Below are positions 54,989-64,000 of a stretch of 64,000 nt of DNA, piece after piece (position 1 is the stretch's first letter; every line of letters starts with the position of its first letter). The stretch covers positions 5,456,001 to 5,520,000 of the forward strand of contig JBLDXI010000009.1 of NCBI GenBank assembly GCA_047495785.1, read 5' to 3'. The notes under the pieces were generated by a model, which saw only the letters and a list, made by a program, of their open reading frames with translations, made no database searches and had not been told where the DNA came from. The position numbers and the translations under genes are program-made. This DNA comes from Lepidodermella squamata. Its lineage: Eukaryota > Gastrotricha.

Positions 54989-56912
54989 TCAGGAAGCAGG
55001 CGGGTGGCTGATTATCTCAGGCGAAGCTGGCGTGGCATTGTTCGGTAGCTCGTGTTTGAGATCCATCGATGATTCACTACTGCTCAGGCAATTGCCATTC
55101 ATCACTGATTTCACGTCGGGCGATTTGATATCTCCGTTCATGGTCGCCGGTTTTTGTTGACTGTCAGTGCTATCAAGTGGCTGTTGTTCTTGTGTTTGTT
55201 CTTGCAGGCCGCGATTTCTGAATTTTCGCCACCGGGCCACGATGAAATTGGTAAAATCGATAACGAGCGGTGCTGTCAGTGATTTCACCATGTTCAATAT
55301 GACAAATGCGATGTAAATCGCGTCGATCAGGATGACGAGGTAGACACTTGACGGCTGAAGTAACAACCAGTCGGACGATGACCGGAAGCCGGATAACAGT
55401 TGGAAATTGGTCAGACCAAGGCAGGCTGAAAACGGCGGGAATGCCTTGAAAAATCGAAAAAATATACATTATTACATACAACATTACATACAAAATAATT
55501 ATTTACCTGGGCAAGTAGGATCCAGAGGGCACAATTGAGGATGAGTCGCGTCATCGGAGTATCGCCTCGCTTCGGCGTTATCCACCGAAAAACAGGCAAA
55601 TTGTAAATACCGATAAACGCAGCAATGGCACAAGACAATTGAAGGAGTAGCCCTAGCGACGACCCGAAAATTCCCAATCGTGACAGCGATTCATGTCCTA
55701 ACCGCAGCTGATCATCATACGTCGCAATGGTCAACCGATTTGTGAGGGCCCGTTCAAATAAATTGAACATAGTGCTCAAGCTCGATAGCACGGCTAATGC
55801 GAAAACGAGACAGGCCATTAATAGTGGGGATAAGTGGTGTAATAGGGTCGAATGATTTGACAGCCAATTTAGAACAGAACGAACTATACCAGCTTTCACC
55901 TCCAATTGCTGTTCAAGGAACCGTAACTCACGATTTATGATATCTAAGCGAGGATCTTCGTGATTGATATCGCCATTTCTATGTCTTCGTCTTAGCAAAA
56001 CTTCTTTTTCCATGATTAAAACATCAGTTCGTTCCGAGGGCGAGTAGTTTTGATTCAACGCAGCTGTAAATGGCGTCATTTGAGGATTGTTCGCTGGCTG
56101 CTGGTTGCTTGGGCGATTAATGAAAGGAAGTGATCGCCTCGCAGCCGAGCGGAATGCAACCGCGTAGCCCACTGGCGTGGCTAGTAGTAGGAAAACGAAG
56201 CCGAGGGCGGTGACGAGCCGGTCAAGGAAACGAGTCACGTCGGAGAGTTCAAGTTCTTCGTATGAGAAGAACAGCGCCATGCCGAGGAATACGAGACCAA
56301 TGAGGACGAATGCGACGAGCAGCATGACAATAATGGCTTCGTATACGCGAGCCATCACGCCTTGACGCATGCCGACAAATCCAATCGCTTCCGTAAATAA
56401 ATAAATGAACGGCAAGAGCAAGAAAATGAGGGCGCGAGAAAAGTAAAACGTCAGATCCCATAGTTCTGAAAACGACACAATCAAAATTTACGAACAAAAC
56501 ATGTCTACTAGGACTTACTCGTTACTAGAGATCCATTCACCCATTGTAAATAATAGCTATCAGGGTACATGAGCAAAATTTCGTTGCTTGCCACTGATGC
56601 TGGCAGCAAAAGAGAGCATAACAAGGCCGCAGATAAAGAAAATACGCATATCAAGTATGCCGCGTGATAGACGGTCGTATCTTCTTTGTCGTTCGCCGAG
56701 AAGTCATCGATTTCAGGCTCGCGCCGAAAAAGCAATAGAATGCCGTAAGAAGCAGAAATCAAAGTCAGGAATACCAGTAGTGATATCTTGAAATCGGGAT
56801 TAAGCGTAAAAAATAATGAAAAATGAAAAAAACTCACCACCCAGTCTCTCACTAAATCATGAAAGTTTTTCTCTTCAATGGAATAACCACTGTCATTATT
56901 GAATCGATCCAT
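54989..56912 (-). CDS. LMBR1/LIMR family multi-pass membrane protein
   Basis: Four minus-strand exons (56912-56838, 56786-56519, 56465-55507, 55444-54989) close to 585 residues. The family is recognised by LLLPASVASNEILLMYPDSY, then LQWVNGSL and LWDLTFYFSRALIFLLLPF, which are near-signature LMBR1/LMBR1L segments. About nine hydrophobic helices are spread along the chain. A long cytosolic loop with a coiled-coil-like stretch (EKEVLLRRRHRNGD to LRFLEQQLEVKAG) lies in the middle. The tail is soluble and Ser/Pro-rich. Vertebrate LMBR1L was described as a lipocalin receptor and ER-associated Wnt regulator. The sequence does not say whether this is the LMBR1 or LMBR1L orthologue. Confidence 0.92.
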
Positions 56913-59131
56913 TCAATAGTAAATCACTCGTAACAAATATGCGAAGATAGTTGGCGCGTATTTAGCACTCAACATGCTTAACCGCCAGAAATTTTGTGAC
57001 TCATAACTATATAGAATCGTCAGAAAACAAATAATTATTTGTGATCTACCAAGTTTCAATATAACAAAGACGAGAATGAGTAGAGATTGACAATCAGCCA
57101 TCAGCAAATTTGGTGATCGCCATAGAAAACGAAACTTCTCGAGTTCAAAGGAAACTACAATCCATGTTCTCGTTCATGGGTCAGGTAAATAAATTCGAAC
57201 CAGCAGAAATCTTCAGTCTTTCCTTCCCTCACTTGAGGACAGTCGAAATCTCGAAATCGTACGAAATCGCAAGTCGTCGCCAAAAGCGCCACATACAATT
57301 AACCTTCTAGAAAAATATAAAATATTATAAGATTTTATTTTATTTTATTAGTTTTACTCTTTCTCAACATTCATAATTTTTAAATTTAAAATTTGCGCGC
57401 GCCAGTATGGTAGCAAATGATAAACTATCAACTATCGAATCTTCACACAACAATCGGGGTCGGAGTTTTGTGGAAAAATAATTATATAATTAAAAAATAA
57501 AAATTTCTGAAAGCTCAGAATTTATTCAGCTTTATAATAAAAGAGAAAACCCGTTTTGAAGTCTTGCGGTTTGCGAGATCGCTGCGGTTGCGACGACTTG
57601 TGAGCTTTGCGTTTTGCGTAAGGGGGCCTGTAGTTGCTAACCAGTAACCTGTCCTGGTGGTTCCTGTTGGGCCTCACTGAGTTTTATTTGGTTGCTATTG
57701 TACTAGAAAGCATGTAGATGGCCACAAGCTATTGCAATATCTCGTTTACCTTTTTAAAACATGACACTCATGACTCGAAATGCTTTTATCCACTCACAGA
57801 TCTCAAGTCTCATAAAGTCAGGCAGACTTGTGTATTCTATTCATGTGTCTTATTTGCATGATTTATTTTAGAGTCAGAGATTGCTAGCCCTTTCTAGGCA
57901 ATGACTTTCATTTGGCAGTTGTGTTTTCAAGCTTTTCGTAGGCTTTAAGCAGCAGCTGATAATACAAAACGGCATTTGTTTTCTTACAGGGATTTATCAC
58001 TCATTTATAAAGGTGATGTTGTTCCTAGAAGTTATTAACTTGTTATAATAGAATACTATGCGTCCACGTTACTCTTGTCTTCTCGTTCCAATGCTGATGA
58101 CGGAGGCAGTTGGCAGTTACGCAGTTACGCAGATTGCTTCAAATCACAAGAAGTTATGGTTGAGAAAGTCACGAAATCTGGCTGCCGAGGCTGAAGTATT
58201 TACATTTGATCTGTCAATCTGCAAGCGGCAAATCATTCTTTATGGCTAGAACTACTGTCACTCGATTAACTGCACGAGTTGAGGAAATTACCGTCGAGCT
58301 CGATAAATCTCTGCAATATCGGATCTTGATGATCCCGCGCGTATTTTTTGAAGTCATGCAAGCTGACTGTCAAGTTCGAAGCGCAGTTATGGATTGGTGG
58401 TATTGCTGGTCAGTTCATCTAATGATATTTAACTGAGAAGATTTAAGGAGAGAGCGTTTACGTATTTCTCAAAATGCAAATCAGTGAACCATCGCCTAGT
58501 CCGTTCATTGGTGCTCTGTGTTCGACACCTAGATCTATTTGCATCTGTTGCTGTTATCAATTTGGCATGCTGAAATGAATGAAGGCGCTTCTATTTTTCC
58601 TTCCTGCTATGGCTGTTACTCATGATCATTGGAGTCTTCTGAAATTCATCTCTGTTAGTGATCAGTGATGAATGTTTCGCGGCTTCCTTGATGGTTGCAT
58701 CGTCAATCAATTTAAAAGAAAATGCTGTTGAAATACTAGTAGCCGAATATGATGCTATGATCGAGGAATTTCTGACAATTTGTCGTTACAGTTTGGGATT
58801 TATTCTTGATCAATAGGCCGGCATCGTGTAGTGACCTGCTCTGCAAATCTATGGACGGTGAATGCTGAAATGAAAATCAAGCTTACTTCTAAATGATCGC
58901 CTTGCAGTTAAAGCTGACTATCATGCACTAATCTAGTCGCATCGGAGTTGTTGTTCATTACGGTTATGATTACGAATGCCATGTAACTGAACAAAAATTG
59001 TGACGTTTACAGTTTTTGGCACACATAACAATTAAGCTTTAATAAATAAAAGAACATCATATTGGAAATGAAGGCCATTCTTGTTTGATTAATTATTTCT
59101 TAATTTTTTGAATCCGAAATATACTCGCAGG
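56913..59131. other. 2.2-kb region without supported genes
   Basis: Several 60-75-codon frames occur (for example at 57110 and 58058) but none has a family motif, signal peptide or neighbouring compatible exon. It contains the LMBR1-like promoter side, and probably the promoter of the 59132 gene. Confidence 0.45.
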
Positions 59132-59570
59132 ATGCCAAAGGGTGATTTGCCCGAAGAAGATCAAAAGGTGAGGAACAAGCTTAAAATTTTACATCTCAAC
59201 TTGTAAATTTTTTAATTCTAAATAGTTGTCCCAAAAACGTCCATTGACGTCATCGACATCTACCACCTCAGCCACATCGCAGCCAGGAACGCCGGCACCG
59301 CCTAAACGTAGCCGAGTCATCACTGAAGAACAAGCCATCGTTGATTCTGATGAAAAGCCTGCCAAATCTACTTTTGAAGAAAGGCTCATGGCTGACTCGG
59401 AAGAAGAACCGGAGGGAAGTTTTGAGTCTGAAACAGAAAGTGATTTCAGCTACCACACCAGCGAATCAAGCCTGGAATACACTGAAATTATAAAGAAGCG
59501 GCAGCTCGGAGATGCCTGGTACGACGAAAGTGAAGGGAGCGATGAAGATGACCTCAATATATCAAAATAA
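59132..59570 (+). CDS. Small acidic Ser/Glu-rich protein, family unknown
   Basis: Two exons, 59132-59167 and 59226-59570, join in phase 0 (GTGAGG donor, AATAG acceptor) to 126 residues. MPKGDLPEEDQK is followed by a Ser/Thr-rich segment with a possible nuclear signal (PPKRSR), and then an acidic C-terminal half (DSEEEPEGSFESETESDFSY and YDESEGSDEDDLN). A CGCAG acceptor lies one base before the ATG, suggesting that the 5' end is formed by splicing. I recognise no family. Composition suggests a nuclear, disordered protein with CK2-type sites. Confidence 0.62.
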
Positions 59571-60637
59571 TACGGTGACTTCTGTGTATTATTCCATTTT
59601 TCATTTTTTCCCTTCTCTCTACTTTCATGTTGCTCACCGTCGGACATGCTCACTTAAGATTTGTTGCTTATTGCTTAGACTGTGTCCTTTCAATAGTTTT
59701 CTCAGTGTAATCGAAACTAGATTCCCTGGTATGAAATCACTGACGGTTTCCCACTCGAAACTTCCTCCGGTTAATCCGTTGCGAAAATATTAAACTGTGC
59801 CTTCAGATATGCGCAAATTCATATTAAACAATATCTGACTTTGTGCCTTTCTTATTTGTTCAGCTCGGTTTGATTATTTTACACCTTGAAACACTACGAC
59901 TAGCGGAAAATTAACTTCAGAAATAAATATAATGAAAATATCTATTTGTTTACTTTTTCCTCCTACTCATATTTCGTCGCACGGTATTTTCCAATATCGA
60001 GACTTCTTGTCCATGTTTTTCAGCCACGGTGGCCGAGTAAGGAGAAAGTTTTGCGAAACAAACATTCGAATCAAGTCGCCAACTTGGCATGCGGTAACTC
60101 GTAAAACTCGTAAAACACGTACCTATGTGACTCAGCTGGGCTCCAAATCGAGTGAAAAAATGCATTTCCATTTTTTCGAAATACCTTTCGGTGTTGTACG
60201 CGTCGAGAATAAACTGCTTATATGACAATTTTACTGACGCTGGGAGATAGTCGGCACACGAGGAGGAGGTAGAAAATAACGGAATGAAATATACTACAAA
60301 TACTAATGCAATAGTATTTTATATCGCAAAACTGTTGTTTTTTCCAAGACTGAAGTAAACCTAAATAAAGTTGCGTTTTTTTCCACAATAAAAAGAAGAA
60401 AAATAGTTAATAATAATGAGTAGATAGAAGACCAATGGGCAGCAATTATTTTCCTGTCAGTTTAGAGAATATGCATCGAGTACCTGTAATAGAGGATTGG
60501 AAAAAGAGAAAACGCAATAAATGCTTAAATTGTAAAAATTGAGACACTGTTACGCAACAATGCGCGGGTGGATTTGTTCATCGCGATTCATCGGTATTAG
60601 TATTAAATTTTTCATAAGCTGTGGACATTTTTGCGAA
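59571..60637. other. Intergenic
   Basis: No supported gene. AT-rich DNA between two plus-strand genes. Confidence 0.45.
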
Positions 60638-61613
60638 ATGAGTTATCACTTATCCAACCTATTTGCCTCGCCGCAATCAAGCCCTAGTCCGTATGCCGAC
60701 CACGCCTATGCCGGCATTGCGGGCTCTATGAACCCGCATGAAATGGCGGAAAGTCTCGCCGATATTCAAATCCACGAGGCCGTTGTATCGCATGCCCCAT
60801 TGGAACACGAGCTGCAACCGGCTGTATCGGTTGTTATGTCAGAGCAGCAATCTACGGTTTTTTCGGCCCCTTCTCCGGCTTCTGGGCACCTCAAGATATC
60901 CGTATACGATATTAACGATTTTATTCAGCGGCAACTGACCGAGGAGCTGAACCAACACCGTTTGTCCGACAATCCACTTGTCAAACTCACAGCCATTTCT
61001 TCAGTGGAGCAATCTGATGGAATCGTGCACTGGAACGAGCAGATGAAGAAGGACTTCAAGCGCGGAAAAAGACGGAGTCTCAAGTGCAAGTTGCAAATGC
61101 AGGATTTCCTCGCTAATTTTCGCATAACTCAGCTGGAAGGTCAGCGTTTCGGTGTTGATTCGACGAAATCAGTCACCGTCAAATACAAGGAGTAAAAATG
61201 CTCATAGGAATCAATATAGTTTTAAAAATTATTTCTACATTAGTTTCGGTGGTATGGGAAATTTGACAGTCGATCTGCATCTGAGGAGATTGATCTCCAG
61301 CTGCACAAGCAGCCAATATCCAGCTGAAATGGGCCATGTAGCCGAGTCAAGTGAGTCCAGCGACCCGGCCACTAGCTCAATGGGAGCCAGGCAACTGGTT
61401 GTTGGCACCCTGCCGGTTGAGACCAGCTTGGCAGCTGAAGCCGCCCTGCCAGTTGAGACCAGCTTGGCAGCTGAAGCCGCCCTGCCAGTTGAGACCAGCT
61501 TCCCAGTTGAGGACATTCTCCCAACTGAAGTCATCATCAAATCGGCCGTGGCCAGCAAATCGGATTCTGCGGTTGCCTCCTCTAAGAACCCATATGAATG
61601 CTTTGGGTTTTAA
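60638..61613 (+). CDS. Uncharacterised protein with Glu/Thr-rich 12-residue repeats
   Basis: Exons 60638-61191 and 61244-61613 join across a 52-base intron (GA|GTAAAA to ACATTAG) to 307 residues. The first part contains ISVYDINDFIQRQLTEELNQ and a basic stretch (MKKDFKRGKRRSLKCKLQMQ). The second exon contains two full copies and a partial third of LPVETSLAAEAA, encoded by a 36-bp repeat. No known domain is seen. An in-frame ATG at 60560 would add 26 residues. The first exon could instead end at the TAA right after the donor. It may be an accessory gene of the transposase-like gene just downstream, or an independent gene. Confidence 0.45.
61410..61505 (+). repeat. 36-bp coding tandem repeat (2.7 copies)
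   Basis: Unit boundaries are at 61410, 61446 and 61482. The first two copies differ at one base, and the third diverges after about 24 bases. Near-identity indicates recent expansion. Confidence 0.9.
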
Positions 61614-61938
61614 TTTTGTTAAAATTTTTTTATATGAATCGTCATAACTCTGAAACTTATTCCTCGAATTTCTAATTAGCGCATCATTAGTCACCGGTCA
61701 GCTGACAAAAGATCCTATTAGACTTTCCGGCTTTTCCACATTCATCGGAGTCATAAATGAGATACTATATTTTAATTTCCTACGCATCTCATTCGTGGCA
61801 TATTGTGACATTTTCAAAATCCTTTGAAAAAAAATAGCAAGTAATCGGTTTCCAAGTCTCTCTTTTCTTTATTTTGGTGTTTAATGTTACAGAAAGGGAG
61901 TTAATATTTGCATAATTAACGGCGTAGTAAGCCGAGAA
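61614..61938. other. Spacer between two plus-strand genes
   Basis: 325 AT-rich bases. No coding or RNA signal seen. Confidence 0.45.
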
Positions 61939-64000
61939 ATGGGAGACCGCGAGCAGCAGCCACCCAAGTTGAAATTTGCACCGATAAAAGTCGGCGGAAA
62001 AATACCGACCGTAAAAGTAAGCATGGTTGCTGAGGACGCTCGGTGTTTGAGTGACCAAGAACTGGCCCAACAACAGGATAGTTTCACGCAGTACATGACT
62101 GGTAGAGCTATCAAACAACTAATTCATGTATATTTCTTCAATTTATAGTTTGTAGCTATTTCATCTTCATTTTCTCTCATTAGCCACCGCTTCACGGCCA
62201 ACCGAGCCGAAAGCGAGCCGCAGAGGTTTCAGTTGATTTAGGGCGAGCAGCCTATGCCGAGTTGGTTCCAGTTGTTGAACGAGTTCAGGCAAGTGAATCA
62301 GTGAGTCGAACTCAACCAAGCGAGCCAGTCAGTCGGACTAATGATTCTGATGAAGTGGTAAATCATAACAGACGTCAAAATCGCGCCAAAGCCAATAAAG
62401 CGCCAGCAGATCTGGATCGGCCCAAGCCATCCGGTGTGAAGCGCGGGCCATACAGAGCTAGGGCGCTGAAGCCTCAATTCGTTGGTCCACACCTTCCGAA
62501 CCAAAGGCCTTGGAGATGGTTGATGCCTAGCAGCAGACTAACACGCGTCAACAGTGTAATCGATCGAGCTCTAAAATTGGCCTGGCATAACCTTAAAACG
62601 AATGAAGAGAGTCATTTTCCCGCTTACTGTGTAGAGCGAGCCAAATTGGTAACCACACTACGCTATATCGGCACAACTCGCGAACGTTACGTCGTCCGTC
62701 GGATTTTTCCTCGATTATCGTCCGAAGAACATAAATCCACTGCACTAAACAAACACAAAAAGTGGGTATTAATGATGCTTTCCATGTATTTTTTAAATAT
62801 AGGCAAATATATTCGCAAATTTCTCGACTGCTGGTATCGGGAAAAATACGCATTTTTTTAATATTTAATAAAAATTAGTAATTAATAAAAAAGTCATTAT
62901 AAATTAAAAATTTCGGAACCTTACCTATTTGTTTCTGTTTCATATCAGCTTGGTATTGACTTGTGTGAGAAATGCAATATCGATTCGAAAAGCCAGACTG
63001 GCCTTGTCGAGCGTAACCAAGAAGGCAAAGATTGTTGTACTCGCCAAAGCTCGGAAACAGCTTAGAGGCGATTTTGTGGTAAAAGATCATCCAGACAATA
63101 AAGGTTCGTGCCTTGTGATGCAACAGGTGTGCGATAAGTTGTACGACTTGGGCTATATTCAACCGAGCGATAAGCCGTGCCTACTTAGGCTGATGGCTGA
63201 TGGTTCGCCTTCGCAAGGCTGGGGTCCTCCCACCGTAGCCGCTTCAATTTGTGTCGCAGACAAGAAAAGGAAGGTGGAGACAAAAGGTGATATTGTCGTA
63301 GGCTGTTATCGGGGGAAAGAATCGGCGACTAATTTCCAACGTTACTTCGGGGAACTTTTTCGGGACTTGGAAAGTTTGGTCGAAAATGGCTACATGCGGA
63401 GCGAGAAAGCCCAAAAAATCGCCATCAAGCTTGTTGTTTGCTGTGACTGGTCTGCAATGTATAAAGTATGTAAATAATGTTACTGATATAGCGGAAATAG
63501 GTCACCTTTCTTGTATTATAAGTTGCTCGGAGCTGGTTGTCCTAGTTCCAAGCATCCGTGCTTTGTCTGTAACTATCTCCAGCCGGCTAATCCCGCGCAG
63601 ACGCCGGAGGATTACTATCACACTCCATGTTCTACTCGCAACTATACGTTTGACGAGCTTACAGATGAATTACGAGCTTGTGGCCACGACAGTCGACCAT
63701 TACTTCCGCACTTGACAGCGGTGTGTTACTGGCCGTGCCTTCTTCACGCATTCGCAAGGCTGAGCGGTAGTTTGTTGAAAAACGTAAATTATCCATTGAT
63801 TTTCTTTCATTTCAACATCTCGATTTCAAACATTATTTCAGACGCTCAATGACATGCATCGTTTTCATCTGAATGAACAAATACCAGTGCTTATTGATCG
63901 AATGAAGTCCATCAGCAAGGGCATTGAAGTCGGTATGAACAAACAGAAGTACAAAGTTAGCGGAATCACCCATTCTGACATGGCTAAAGTGGCATGCGAA
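61939..64000 (+). CDS. Spliced DDE-transposase-like gene (3' end beyond window)
   Basis: Likely exons are 61939-62127, 62184-62833, 62949-63465, 63523-63783 and 63842-64000, giving 592 codons so far. The junction 62833/62949 is the least certain, with a weak GTATCG donor. The N-terminal part is basic and disordered (PSRKRAAEVSV, NHNRRQNRAKANKAPADLD). The later exons hold what looks like an RNase-H-like core: LRLMADGSPSQGWGPPTVAA (first Asp), then IKLVVCCDWSAMYK (second Asp) running directly into LLGAGCPSSKHPCFVCNY (CxxC), and later LNDMHRFHLNEQIPVLIDRM. An Asp followed by a CxxC knuckle and a downstream His segment recalls DDE families with a zinc insertion (RAG1/Transib-like and relatives). 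Intact frames with introns suggest either a young element or a domesticated gene. The catalytic Glu would lie outside the window. Confidence 0.55.

Noticed and set aside
57110-58436. Several 60-76-codon frames on the plus strand
   Set aside because: No motif, no compatible splice partners, composition typical of random frames.
1-64000. CRISPR arrays, bacterial operons, prophage
   Set aside because: Introns, tRNA clusters with eukaryotic boxes and animal gene families exclude a prokaryotic origin. No regular spaced repeats exist.

Overview
This window is nuclear DNA of a compact animal genome. Genes are interrupted by many short introns (mostly about 45-120 bp, with GTRAGT-like donors), and pol III tRNA genes lie in dense clusters. 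The gene content is bilaterian: phospholipid scramblases, a NOS1AP/CAPON adaptor, P5B ATPases, an astacin-EGF-CUB protein, CDV3 and an LMBR1-like protein. A small-genome ecdysozoan is my best guess, a nematode more likely than a tardigrade, but no single feature proves the phylum. Exon models were built by hand from reading frames and splice sites. For each resolved gene the intron phases close exactly from start to stop.

Layout. 0.8-3.7 kb (minus): two tandem scramblases, the second perhaps co-transcribed with the first. 4.5-8.2 kb (plus): NOS1AP. 8.7-10 kb (minus): a membrane-anchored five-bladed-propeller glycosidase-like protein. 10.3-10.9 kb: a damaged tRNA cluster with a small transposon inside a tRNA-Ser. 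11.1-13.6 kb (minus): three small secreted-protein genes; the last can be spliced to a previously hidden exon encoding a cyclic, amidated, calcitonin-ring-like peptide. 15.6-17.1 kb: a nine-tRNA cluster followed by LINE and hAT debris. 19.5-24.2 kb (minus): a two-finger C2H2 protein with a SALL/FOG-type RRKQ motif, preceded by about 5 kb of AT-rich non-coding DNA. 29.3-30.2 kb: six tRNAs. 31.8-42.1 kb (plus): tandem P5B (ATP13A-like) ATPases. 42.3-43.7 kb: an inverted copy of earlier tRNA clusters. 44.9-50 kb (plus): an astacin whose zinc-binding histidines are all replaced. 50.3-50.7 kb: another inverted tRNA copy. 51.6-53.8 kb (minus): CDV3, with a dead Tc1/mariner copy in its intron. 55-57 kb (minus): an LMBR1/LIMR-type membrane protein. 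59.1-59.6 kb: a small acidic protein. 60.6-64 kb: an unrecognised gene with 36-bp repeats, then a spliced DDE-transposase-like gene running off the window.

Themes. There are 27 intact tRNA genes in 64 kb, and their clusters have been copied, mostly as inverted repeats 7-27 kb apart, so tRNA loci look like rearrangement hubs. Several foldback or MITE-like elements sit in introns. The most interesting items are the cryptic amidated cyclic peptide, the pseudo-astacin, the apparently duplicated N-terminal membrane module of the P5B ATPases, and the spliced transposase-like gene at the right edge.
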